Source: Linanthus parryae (lineage: Eukaryota; Streptophyta; Magnoliopsida; Ericales; Polemoniaceae). From it: 64,000 nt of DNA. Positions 47,366 to 56,528 of the stretch are shown here, piece by piece; the stretch's first letter is position 1; every line of letters begins with the position of its first letter. The notes beneath the pieces are model-generated. The model saw only the letters and a list, made by a program, of their open reading frames with translations. It was not told the DNA's origin and ran no database searches. The position numbers and the translations under genes were made by a program. The stretch covers positions 117,037,057 through 117,101,056 of the forward strand of contig JALGPY010000001.1 in NCBI GenBank assembly GCA_023055425.1. Reading direction: 5' to 3'.

Positions 47366-47830
47366 GTTTGGCTAGATTGGTGTTTTTTGGGTTTTCTTTT
47401 AGCCGTGGACGTTTCAGCGGCCTCGGTTGCAACTTAGACTATGATGTGTTTTAGGTGTCTTTAGTTGTCTAGTTTTTACTATGTATTAGTCCCATTTTGA
47501 TGATGTTTGTTCTCATGTGATGTCTTTAGCTTGAAGGTTGTTAAAATCTTTTGTATTGATCTTAAAAAAAAGAAAGAAAGAAAAAAAGAACCCTTTTGGA
47601 AGACAAAGCAGAGACCATGAATCAAATGGGCGCTGGACATGAATCCGAAAATCACAGGTGATTTTGGGAGGTTAAGCACCCGCACCGGGTACTTCTAGAG
47701 TGTTTGTGGGTATTTTTTAGATATGGCGCTGAAAAAACGCGTATCTTTTATGACTTGTGAATATGTGATTTATATATAATTTGCACAATTATTTTTACAT
47801 AATGTGTGTGATTTATATATAATCTGCATC
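47366..47830. other. Host sequence, no gene seen
   Basis: This continues the host DNA interrupted at 30226. There is an A-rich run at 47566-47588 and two copies of a GTGATTTATATATAAT motif at about 47766 and 47810. I see no supported gene. Confidence 0.6.
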
Positions 47831-47984
47831 ACGAGCAATGTTTTAGTACTCCAAAAGAGCACAACGTGGTGCTCTACAACCAATGAAAGGTGCAACTCTT
47901 AAATAACCTGTCTGTGAGTGGTAGACACTCATTGTTTGTAGAACACCACGTGGTGCTCTTTTGGAGCACTAAAAAATTACTCGT
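47831..47984. mobile_element. Palindromic MITE, about 154 bp
   Basis: The left end ACGAGCAATGTTTTAGTACT is the inverted match of the right end (AGTGC...AAAATTACTCGT). The pairing goes on through CCAAAAGAGCAC-ACGTGGTG for about 60 bases on each side. No coding capacity. The superfamily is not clear because no sharp target duplication is seen. Confidence 0.7.
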
Positions 47985-48029
47985 TCATATGAGCATTTGT
48001 GGCAACATCGTAACCGTTCAGTATATTTA

Positions 48030-49236
48030 GAACTTTTGACTAGAAAACCCCCTTGCAGTATCGTTTCGCTGACACTTAGCTACCAACAATATTGATTTTG
48101 TCACAAAACCTCCCTGCACTTTGTAATTTTCGGACACTTAGCTCCATTTGACAAACACCGTTAACTTCCGTTAAACAATTGGTTTTCATTGTAGTAATTT
48201 AATACTTTAAGAGGGGACAATATGGTCTTTTACCCTCTCTTTTTCTTTTTTTTTATTTTTTTTTTCTTTTTTCTTTTCTTATTTTTCTTCTTCTTCTCCT
48301 TCTCTCCCGTCTCTTCTCCTTCTCTGTCGTCTCTTCATCCAAGCCCCCAATCAACCCAATCCCCCAATCAACCCAATCCGTAACAACACCACCACCACCG
48401 TCTCCATCATCTCCGTTGTCCACCAATTCAACCTCTACCCTCTTAAACCACCACGAATCCAGACCACAATCAGAACAACTAAATCGACCTGTTTTGTTAC
48501 AATTATGATTTCAATTCCAAAACAACAAAGAACCAACTCTGTTCTCAAATCGAACAAAGGTCCCCCCTGTTGTGGTTGTTGTTTGGTTGTGGACTAGATT
48601 CGTGGTGGGTTTCCGGGTGGATCTGGCTTTGGGCGTTTTTGAGTGGGTTCGAGGGTTTGTGGCAGAGAGGAGGTAGGAAGATTGAATCGATGGTTGGAGG
48701 TGGGTGTTCTGGGTTCTGGTCGGAGAGGAGGTAGGCGGTGATGGAGGTTGATGACTGGGAGGGAGAGTGGGTCAGACGGCGATGATGGAGGTTTCTGGGT
48801 TTGGGGTGATGGAGGTTTCTGGGTTTGGGGGTTCGTGGTTGGTCAGACGGCGATGGTGGAGGAGGTGGTAGGGGTTGTGTCGGTACTTGGGGGTTGTTGT
48901 TGAGTGGCTGTGGTGGTGTTGGTGGCTGTAGTGGTGGTGGTTGTGGTGTTGGTAGGGTGTGGTCTGGTGGTGGTGGAGATGGTTGGGAAGAAGAGGATGA
49001 GGAGGAGGAGAAGGCAAGGATGAAGAAGAAAAAAAAAAATAATAATTAAAAGACAATTTTGACCTCATTGTAATGAGGTTAACGGCTGTTAACAGCCCAA
49101 AGTAGAAGTCCGTTAAAAAAATGTGCCCGATGTCAGTAAAAGTAAAACTGCAGGGAGGTTTTGTGACAAAATCAATACTGTTGGTAGCTAACTGTCAGCG
49201 AAACGATACTGCAAGGGGGTTTTCTGTCAAAAGTTC
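48030..49236. mobile_element. Non-autonomous Mutator-like element, 1207 bp, long terminal inverted repeats
   Basis: The left end GAACTTTTGAC and right end GTCAAAAGTTC begin inverted repeats that stay similar for more than 100 bases (for example ACCCCCTTGCAGTATCGTTT against its reverse complement at about 49200). Flanking 9-base sequences GTATATTTA (48021-48029) and ATATATTTA (49237-49245) agree at 8 of 9, matching the 9-bp duplication of MULEs. The interior is low-complexity: CT-rich on the left, then GGTGGT-rich. No transposase. Confidence 0.85.
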
Positions 49237-49318
49237 ATATATTTATAATCAACGGTATAAACTTGACATGGGATTTTGTATTGGCCGGTGGCCATGGGTG
49301 GATGTGATAGTTATAAAT

Positions 49319-49445
49319 AAGACTATCTTCAACAGTGTGCTTGGGGTGCACAGGCCCCTAATTAGCGCACTCAGCAGGTTCGGGGGAGGGGGAGGCGTTA
49401 ACGCCGTGGAAGGGGTGGACGTGGGCTTGCCCCTGGGTCCACGGT
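49319..49445. repeat. Dispersed repeat, partner of 54108-54260
   Basis: The block AAGACTATCTTCAACAGTGT, CCCCTAATTAGCGC, GGCGTTAA, GGACGTGGGCTTGCCCCTGG recurs in the same order at 54108-54260. It is probably the end or whole of a small non-autonomous transposon. The ends were not resolved. Confidence 0.6.
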
Positions 49446-49769
49446 ATCTACAACAGATTTGTCTCCCTTTTTTAATTTAAATAGAATTTTGATTTATATG
49501 AGTTTGATATTTGAAGAAAACTTGTGTGGGGATAAATTTCTAATAAATAAATACACACCCAATTAATTTAAATTTTTTTAGATAAACTTCTGTGATGTCT
49601 GAGTCAGTTTGTGCGCACCTCGACTAATCTACAGAGTCCTGAATAAATAATCATGTCAATCCACAATGACCTCAAGAATAACTGGCATCTGTGGGATTTG
49701 AATATGAGACCTAAGGGGATCAGATTAGGAAGGCCATGTGAGGTCATCAACTGCTAGCAAGCTTGTAAA

Positions 49770-50032
49770 TATTTCCTCCCTTGTATCGTCTCTTTCTCAA
49801 CACTTTGATTTTTTGACTCGTATCTGGGTCACTTTGGCCTCGTGATTTGGATTGCAAAACAATTCGATTTTTTGAAAATTTTCTCGCCGTGTTATAGAAC
49901 AATTTTTACTCTACACACCATAAAAATATTATCAAAGTTAGACTGTTTTGCTATCTAAATTACCGGGTCAAAATGATCAAGTGAATAGTATCAAAAGTCA
50001 AAACGTAGAAAAAATGGAGTTACGAAAGAAGA
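49770..50032. mobile_element. Degenerate Stowaway-like MITE
   Basis: A foldback sequence with TCCCTTGTATCGTCTCTTT at the left and a partial inverted match at the right. The core (GGGTCACTTTGG, GTGATTTGGATTGCAAAA) matches the two clearer copies at 50837 and 51479. It has more mismatches, so it is older. Confidence 0.6.
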
Positions 50033-50099
50033 ACATTAAAGGTGAAAATGATGGATCAGGCAAGAGTGGGGGAGACCACTATTGTCTATTGGGATAGTC

Positions 50100-50537
50100 T
50101 AAGAGCATGTTTGGTTCCAGCTTAAAGTCTCAATAATCTGATGAAAATAATCTGGGGTGTATAAGTTGGCTGAAATTATAATCTGAAAATTGTTTGGCAT
50201 GCACTGAAAATCTTGAGTTAAAATTTAGTTGCGTTTGGCAACACTTGCAGCTTTTACTAACAAATTTACAAAAAAATGTCATTATTTGAACTTATGATAC
50301 GTCTAAAATGTTATGCGTTTGCACAAATTAACAATTCGTGCATTATAGAGATAGTAGAGTATGGTATTTCTGACACCATACCTAAAAAATCTCCAAAAAC
50401 GGAAATTATTTAATGTGCAAATTATTAGCCAACTTAAATTAAAATCTGACTCAAAAAATCTACGAAACAAACGAGATTAAATTTTTTAGCAAATTTTAAT
50501 CTAAAATGAGATTAAAATCGCGAACCAAACAAGCACT
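50100..50537. mobile_element. MITE with GTTTGGTTC termini
   Basis: The left end AAGAGCATGTTTGGTTC is an inverted near match to the right end GAACCAAACAAGCACTA. CTA flanks both sides. The interior is A/T-rich, with internal inverted pieces (AAAATTTAATCT and its mirror). It is probably a hAT- or Harbinger-type non-autonomous element. Confidence 0.6.
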
Positions 50538-50836
50538 AGGTAAACTTGCCGCCCCACACCCCTAGACTCACCTGCACCAGTGCTTGACTGAATGCACATG
50601 CACCACAACACTACTCGAGAACCGACACGCCAATGCGTGGCCACCTATCTTCCACAAGCTGGGTAATGAACAAGACAAAGGACATGTTCTCGCATTGATA
50701 TCTAAATACGCATGTACTAGTGGTTTCGATTCATCACGGATTTGTTTGCTAAAACCATTAATATATCACATGTCAGTTCATGAACTTGTTTAGCATTTAC
50801 GAATCGACTGTTTGTGCTCTGTATTTTCTTCCAGTA

Positions 50837-51060
50837 CCACTCCGCTCTTTGTTCTTATTTTGACTTTTTGACTTGTATCTGTATCACTTTGGTTGGGTGA
50901 TTTGGATAGCAAAATCGAGCGATTTTTTAATATTTTTTCACTGTATTATGGAAATCATTTTACTCTACAATACCATGAAAAAATTATCAAAAAAATGTAT
51001 TATTTTGTTATCCAAATTATCGGGTCAAAGTGATGGGAACAAAGAGCAGAGACGGAGTGA
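50837..51060. mobile_element. Stowaway-like MITE (Tc1/mariner type), copy 2
   Basis: The inverted termini CCACTCCGCTCTTTGTTC and GAACAAAGAGCAGAGACGGA are bounded by TA at 50835-50836 and 51061-51062. The interior folds back (GATTTGGATAGCAAAA against its mirror). Confidence 0.75.
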
Positions 51061-51195
51061 TACTTGCTACCAGCTATAAAACAATATCATTTTCAGAAAT
51101 TCCATCCACTCTTTCGTACCAGTATTAACTAATAATGGAAACAGTCGTTACACGTAATCACTAAAGACAACAAACACCATAAATATACATCTATA

Positions 51196-51333
51196 TACTA
51201 AGATAGGACCTCTTTTTACTATTCACCTTGCATTGTTGGTTATCAAACTAACCATTAGATCAGATACTAAGATAGGACCTCTTTTTACTATTCACCTTGC
51301 ATTGTTGGTTATCAAACTAACCATTAGATCAGA
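51196..51333. repeat. Tandem duplication, 69-bp unit, two copies
   Basis: TACTAAGATAGGACCTCTTT... to ...CCATTAGATCAGA occurs at 51196-51264 and again at 51265-51333, essentially identical. A recent local duplication. Confidence 0.9.
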
Positions 51334-51478
51334 AACAAATCAATGGTCTAGAGGTATGTAAGAGGTCACTTTCTACTGCATTGATGAAGGTTCAAAGTTT
51401 AATGTTCTGATGTACTGTAGTGGCTTAAGCCACGGGTGGTTTTGCTAGTAAGTATGAATATGAGATTCGAATGTAGTA

Positions 51479-51735
51479 CCACTCTGTCCCGTCTCTTTGT
51501 TCCCAATTTTATTTTTGTCACTATTCATTGGGTCACTTTGACCCGGTGATTTGAATAGCAAATTGATGTATTTTTTGATAATTTTTTCATGGTGTTGTAG
51601 AGAAAAAGTTGCTCTATAATATGGTGAAAAAATTATCAAAAAATCGTATTATTTTGCTATCCAAATCACCCGGTCAAAGTGATCCAGATACGAGTCAAAA
51701 AAGTCAAATGAGAACAAAGAGACGGGACGGAGTGG
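51479..51735. mobile_element. Stowaway-like MITE, copy 3, complete
   Basis: The inverted termini CCACTCTGTCCCGTCTCTTT and its mirror AAAGAGACGGGACGGAGTGG are bounded by TA (51477-51478 and 51736-51737). 257 bp, almost fully self-complementary. It sits just upstream of hairpin copy 2's promoter. Confidence 0.85.
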
Positions 51736-51864
51736 TAGTAACTAATAATAATGGAAACAGTCTTAGCTAACTACTTGATGTATTGTAGTTATAAAATTTC
51801 CTGATATGACGTCATAACTTATTGATGAACCAGCTGGATCCTTCCATCAAATTTTATGTTTCCC

Positions 51865-51872
51865 TATAAATA
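51865..51872 (+). promoter_or_regulatory. TATA box of hairpin copy 2
   Basis: TATAAATA in the context TTTCCCTATAAATAGATCAG, after GATGAACCAGCTGGATCC. Identical in copies 5 and, with small changes, 3 and 7. Confidence 0.7.
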
Positions 51873-51986
51873 GATCAGTTGTAATTATGGAACAACAAGC
51901 AGAGCAAAATAGAGAGGAAGTGGGATATGTATCATTCTACAGAAGAGAGTCCGACAGAGAGGGAAAAGTGATTCTACCACATTGAG

Positions 51987-52098
51987 TAAGCATCATATAC
52001 TTGTTGTTCCAACAGCTTCTTATACACTAAACATCGTATATGTTTCTCCGACTTCTCTGTATAAGATGATGTTAGAACAACAAGCATATAATGTTTGA
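51987..52098 (+). ncRNA. MIR-like hairpin, copy 2
   Basis: The 5' arm (ATATACTTGTTGTTCCAACA, then GCTTCTTATAC) at 51994-52024 pairs with the 3' arm (GTATAAGATGATGTTAGAAC, then AACAAGCATAT) at 52059-52090, and the pairing continues outward. The stem is over 35 positions with few mismatches. The loop is about 34 bases and contains TTTCTCCGACTTCT. Leader, TATA box and downstream CTCATGGCTGGGG are shared with the other copies. Confidence 0.6.
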
Positions 52099-52212
52099 CA
52101 AACATGCTGAAGAATCACTCATGGCTGGGGAAACACAACCAGAGGAAGGCATACGGTAGGGTATTCAATGGTCTACTCTTGTTTGAATCAATGTTGGTTT
52201 GCATATATGTAG

Positions 52213-52273
52213 CAAGACACTGATATTCAATCAGGTCTGGCTTCTGACCAACCTGATTGAATTTCAATGACTT
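52213..52273 (+). ncRNA. Second conserved hairpin, copy in unit A
   Basis: CAAGACACTGATATTCAATC, then AGGT, pairs with ACCTGATTGAATTTCAATGA, then CTTG, with a loop of about 14 bases. It lies about 115 bases after hairpin 1. The same short hairpin recurs at 53880 and 55711. Confidence 0.5.
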
Positions 52274-53139
52274 GTGGCCCTAAGCCTGTTGTCTAAACTT
52301 ACCTAAGTGCTCTGGTCAAGTTTAATAAGTTACTGATCTTGAAACTTGTTTTGGAGTTATACCAATCATTTTGTTATTAGTACTACTACCTCCTATTAGA
52401 AAGTGTGAGTTGCAATTAAGAAAACTGAGCTTGTGTCAGGATTCTTAATTTCCCCTATTTTAACAAAGAGCAGTTGAAATCTGTTTTTACCATTTCTTAA
52501 GTACTAACAATTTTATAAGGTATGTTTTCAGTTTGATTTTCACAAAAAAAAAAAAAAAGGTATGTTTTCAGTTTTTCCCAGTTCATATACTTATAGTAAG
52601 GCTTAGATCCCTTTTCTCCATTAACCATCTTTCAAACTCCTCTGGGTTTCAGAGAGAGACCATCTATAACTAACCGTGTCGTAATGTTGTTATCTTCCTG
52701 TCTCCTGCTGCGGCTAACTAAGTGGGTCAACAGCATTGAAGCAGGGTCTGGATCTGATTGTTTCTGGGCAGGACTCGGCCCGCTGACAATCCTACTTTGT
52801 TGGGACGTGAAAGCGACAGTTTTTTTGTCGGTTCACTGTGGCAACGGTCTGACTCAAGAACTGGACCGGGCCTGCATTAGTTAACCGGTTGAATGAGATT
52901 CTTGCATACATTAACACAAGACAAGATCAGAAAACGCTTTAACCAGAAAGCTCATGTGAACTAGAAAAATCATTAAAAAGTAACGGCAAGTTAGTAAATT
53001 TATTAAGTCAAAAGCCTCTACTTAAACTTTGTGAAAAATTAACCAAGACTATAATTTAAGAAAGGAGGGAGTATGTATTAGGGATACATATAAGTGTATA
53101 TTAGTACACATTAATATACATTTATATGTATGCATATAT

Positions 53140-53172
53140 GTACATATGTGTGTGTGTGTGCGCGCGCGCGCA
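53140..53172. repeat. (TG)n(CG)n microsatellite
   Basis: ATGTGTGTGTGTGTG followed by CGCGCGCGCG, preceded by a TA/CA-rich stretch at 53090-53140. An alternating purine-pyrimidine tract just before the hairpin copy 3 unit. Confidence 0.9.
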
Positions 53173-53259
53173 TTCGATCTACTCGTATTAACTAATAATA
53201 GAAACAGTCTTAGATAATTGTTGATGAACCAGCTGGATCCATCTACCAATATAGTTCCC

Positions 53260-53267
53260 TATAAATA
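53260..53267 (+). promoter_or_regulatory. TATA box of hairpin copy 3
   Basis: TATAAATA in GTTCCCTATAAATATCAG, after GATGAACCAGCTGGATCC. The leader has AACAACAAGCACAGCAAAAG. Confidence 0.65.
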
Positions 53268-53368
53268 TCAGGTCTAATGATGAAACAACAAGCACAGCAA
53301 AAGTAAGAGAAACAAAGATCTGTATCTACACAACAGAGGAGAGAGACAGTGGTTTTACAATATTGAGT

Positions 53369-53483
53369 AAACATCAGATACTTGTTGTTGTAGCAGCATC
53401 TTATAGTAGTACTGAACCATTCATCTTATACTCCTACTTGTCTACTATATGAGATGTTGCTACGACAGTAAGTATTTAATGTT
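53369..53483 (+). ncRNA. MIR-like hairpin, copy 3
   Basis: The 5' arm ATACTTGTTGTTGTAGCAGC, then ATCTTATAGTAG, pairs with the 3' arm CTACTATATGAGATGTTGCT, then ACGACAGTAAGTAT. The stem extends about 10 bases further toward the loop than in other copies. The A-U pair of the other copies at the AACA/TGTT position is here a G-C pair (AGCA/TGCT), a change on both arms. Confidence 0.6.
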
Positions 53484-53674
53484 TGACAAACGTGATGGCG
53501 GATTGCCCATGGGCTGAGGGCACAACCGGAGGAAGGCATGGCGATGGGTATTCTTTCATCTACCTTGTTAGAATCAGTGTTCGTATATACTACCCGAGGT
53601 AACAAGTCATAACTTATTGAAGTGGAAATATCTACACAAGAGAGTCGGAGAAAAAAGTGATTCTACCCTATTGA

Positions 53675-53768
53675 GTAAACATCAAATACTTGTTGTTGTA
53701 ACAATGTCTCTAATACTGAAACATCCTATATAAGATGTTGTTACAACATCAAGTATATGACGTTTGAC
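53675..53768 (+). ncRNA. MIR-like hairpin, copy 4, without a TATA box
   Basis: TCAAATACTTGTTGTTGTAA, then CA, pairs with TGTTACAACATCAAGTATAT, then GA. The total is about 94 bases, the shortest copy. Upstream, the conserved CATAACTTATTG block jumps directly to ATCTACACAAGAGAG, so the TATA box and most of the leader are deleted. Confidence 0.55.
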
Positions 53769-53879
53769 AAACATGCCGGGGAATCGCTCATGGCTGGGGG
53801 GTAAAAGCTTGAACCTGACCAAGGCAAGGCATACTCAATCGTCTACTCTTGTTTGAATTACTGCTGATATATGTGTAAC

Positions 53880-53942
53880 AAGTCATTGATTTTCAATCAG
53901 GTTTGGCTTCGGACTAACCACCTGATTAAATATAAATGACTT
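53880..53942 (+). ncRNA. Second conserved hairpin, copy after hairpin copy 4
   Basis: AAGTCATTGATTTTCAATCA, then GGT, faces ACCTGATTAAATATAAATGA, then CTT. It has more mismatches than the copy at 55711. Confidence 0.45.
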
Positions 53943-54107
53943 GTGGCCCTAGCCTGTTCTCTAATCTTACCTGAGTGCTCTGGTCAAGTTTAATAAGTTC
54001 TTGATCTTGAAATTTTGTAGGAGACATACCAATCAAGTGTAAGTCACAGTTTAGAAAAACGGACCTGTATTGTATTTAGCATATAATATAAATACAGATT
54101 ATACATA

Positions 54108-54260
54108 AGACTATCTCCAACAGTGTGCTTGGGGGTGCCCAATCCCCTAATTAGCGCTCTCAGCAGGCACGGGGCAGGGGAAGGGCTCGGCGTTAATCTG
54201 CCATGGAAGGGGCGGTGGTGGTGGAAGGGGAGGACGTGGGCTTGCCCCTGGGTCCAGATT
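54108..54260. repeat. Dispersed repeat, partner of 49319-49445
   Basis: AAGACTATCTCCAACAGTGT, CCCCTAATTAGCGC, GGCGTTAA, GGACGTGGGCTTGCCCCTGG in the same order, with extra GGTGGTGG copies inside. Confidence 0.6.
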
Positions 54261-54565
54261 TTCCTTCTTTTTTTTGTCATTTCAATATAATTTGATTTGT
54301 ATGGGTTTGTTTAAAAAAAATCTTGAATGGTGCTAAAATTGTAGTGAATGCACATGTACTTGCACCCGTGCTTGACAGAATGCACATGCAACACTCTCCA
54401 ATATGAACAAGTGCTTTCAATTCATCACGATCCTGGGTTTTGTTTGTTGAAACTTTTAATGTATCACATGTCAGTTCATGAACCTGATGTGCATTGTCAT
54501 CTTCTTACTACCACTTGCTACCAGCTATAAAACAAAACAATAATATATTTTTCTGAGATTCCATT

Positions 54566-55131
54566 TAGGGCTGTAAGCAAAACCGAATAGACCGGCCAAA
54601 TCGACCGAACCAAACCGAAATGCTTGGTTTTGGATGGTTTTTTTAATGTTCGGTTTATTAACGATTTAATTTTTCACAAACCGGTCTATTTGGTTTGGAT
54701 TTTGGTTTGTAAAAATATCACGCCGCACCAAACCGAACCGAACCGATATGTGCTCAACGTACTTTTACTACAATGTATATCTAGAAACGAGAAACACGAG
54801 TGATAGATTCAATTAAAATGATTGTATTAATCTTAATTTTCTCCATTTCTCACGCTTCATCATATTTTCTCTCTAAAACGATAGTTGTGTATATATCTTT
54901 TTAAGTGTATTTAATTTATTTTTCACTTAAAATTCTGAATTCGTTCACAGACTAGTATCATAATATCCATTCGTTAATATTTACGCAAACCGACCGCACA
55001 GAACCGAACCAAACCGACGATTTTCGGTTTGGTTTGGTTTGGTTTACAAAATTACTAAACCGAACCGATGTATTCGGTTCGGTTTATGGTTTTAACAAAA
55101 ACCGCATTAAACCGAACCGGTTACACCCCTA
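54566..55131. mobile_element. hAT-like MITE rich in CCGAACC motifs
   Basis: The left end TAGGGCTGTAAGC and right end GGTTACACCCCTA are imperfect inverted repeats. Subterminal AACCGAACC and its mirror GGTTCGGTT occur many times on both sides. It interrupts the host motif GAGATTCCATCCACT, which is whole in other units, so this is an insertion. TAGGGxTGTAA ends suit hAT-type elements. Confidence 0.65.
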
Positions 55132-55372
55132 ATTCATGTACAGTTCGTATTAACTAATAATGGAAACAGTCATTACGTGATCACTAAGACAAAAAAAAAA
55201 CACAAGTATACGCATAAGTGACAATATGAGATTCAAGCGTATTAACTAATAATGGAAACTTGGAAACAGTCTTAGCTAGCTATTTGATGTATTATGGTTA
55301 TCAAATTTCCAGATACGACATCATGACTTATTGATGAACCAGCTGGATCTGTCTATCAGTTTTATCTTTCCC

Positions 55373-55380
55373 TATAAATA
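55373..55380 (+). promoter_or_regulatory. TATA box of hairpin copy 5
   Basis: TATAAATA in TTTCCCTATAAATAGATCAG. The leader AACAACAAGCAGAGCAACAT follows. Confidence 0.7.
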
Positions 55381-55485
55381 GATCAGTTGTAATGATGGAA
55401 CAACAAGCAGAGCAACATAGAGACGAAGTGAGATCTGTATCTATCTACGGAAGAGAGTCCGACAGAGAGTGATTCTACCATATTT

Positions 55486-55595
55486 TAAACATCAAATAAT
55501 TGTTATTCTAACAGCTTCTTATATACTGAAACATCTTATAAGTTTCTCCGACTTCTCTGTATAAGATGATGTTACAACAAGTATATGATGTTTGA
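55486..55595 (+). ncRNA. MIR-like hairpin, copy 5
   Basis: The 5' arm AAACATCAAATAATTGTTAT, then TCTAACAGCTTCTTAT, pairs with the 3' arm ATAAGATGATGTTACAACAA, then GTATATGATGTTT. One AAC repeat is missing on the 3' arm, which leaves a small bulge. Confidence 0.58.
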
Positions 55596-55710
55596 CAAAC
55601 ATGCTAGGGAATCGCTCATGGCTGGGGTAACACAACTGGAGGAAGGCATGCAGTGGGGAATTCGATCGTCTACTCTTGTTTGAATCACTGTTGGTATGCA
55701 TATATGTAAC

Positions 55711-55770
55711 AAGTCATTGATATTCAATCAGGTCTAGCTTCTGACCAACCTGATTGAATTTCAATGACTT
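55711..55770 (+). ncRNA. Second conserved hairpin, best copy
   Basis: Arms of 23 bases pair at 22 positions (55711-55733 with 55748-55770), with a 14-base loop CTAGCTTCTGACCA. Ends AAGTCATTGA / TCAATGACTT. A stem this long and regular is unlikely by chance. It could be a second miRNA-type precursor, or a structure at the end of the hairpin-1 transcript. Confidence 0.55.
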
Positions 55771-56528
55771 GTGGCACTAGCCTGTTCTCTGAACTTACTT
55801 AAGTGCTCTGGTCAAGTTTAATTAGATCTTGATCTTGATAATTTTCTAGAAGATATACCAATCATTTTGTAAATTGTACTACTACCTCCTTTTAGAAAGT
55901 GCAAGTTGCAATTCAGAAAACTGATATTCTATTACGATTCTTAATTTCCCCTATTTTAATAAGATTACTTGAACTCTGTTTTTACCATTTCTGACGTACT
56001 AACAATTTTACTAGGTATGTTTTCAGTTTTGCCCTATTCAAATACTTATAGTAAGGCTTAGATCCCTTTTCTCCGTTAACCATCTTCCAAACTCCTCTGG
56101 GTTTCAGAGAGAGAGAATCTATAACTAACCATGGAATAATATTGATATTTTCCTGTCTCCTGCCGCTGCTAACTAAGAGGGTCAACAGCATTGAAGCATC
56201 TATAAGGGTCTGGATCTGATTGGTTCCAGGCAGGACTCGGGCCACTGAATCCTACTTGGTTGGGGCGTGAAAGCGGTTTTGACCGGTTCACTGCCGCAAC
56301 GGTCTGATTCAAGAATGGACCGGGCCTGAATTAGATAACCGGTTGAATGAGGTTCTGGCATACATTAACGCAAAGACAAAAACAGAAAATGCTTTAACCA
56401 GAAAGCTCATGTGAACTAGAAAATTCATTAAAAAGTAATGGCAGTTTAGTAAATTTATTAAGTCAAAAGCCTCTACTTAAACTTTGTGAAAAATTAACCA
56501 CGACTATAATTTAAGAACGGAGGGAGTA

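Larger units (their letters stand above)
51738..53073 (+). repeat. Duplicated 1.3-kb unit A (hairpins 1 and 2 with long tail)
   Basis: Direct repeat of 55233-56528. Both run from TAACTAATAAT...GGAAAC through promoter, hairpin 1, hairpin 2, a long tail with GGGTTTCAGAGAGAGA and TGGATCTGATTG, to GGAGGGAGTA. An (A)n run is present only in copy A near 52542. No protein gene is seen in the tail. Confidence 0.85.
55233..56528 (+). repeat. Duplicated 1.3-kb unit B
   Basis: Direct repeat of 51738-53073. Differences are scattered point changes and small indels. The order of hairpin 1, hairpin 2 and tail is the same. Confidence 0.85.

Noticed and set aside
48772..49068. Pro/His-rich minus frame and Gly-rich plus frame
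   Set aside because: Translation of the low-complexity core of a MULE derivative.
52684..52884. 66-codon frame in the tail of unit A
   Set aside because: The matching position in unit B (56140-56340) is frameshifted and has stops.
53768..53800. Similarity of the conserved block after hairpin 1 to miR169 or miR399 complementary sites
   Set aside because: Only about 12-14 of 19-21 positions agree, with gaps in the seed region. Not convincing by eye.
55519..55701. Minus-strand frames over the hairpins sharing a SYTEKSEK-like text (also at 58595-58864 and 59420-59665)
   Set aside because: Similarity between copies follows from DNA duplication. The frames start at different places and differ by frameshifts, so no protein is supported.
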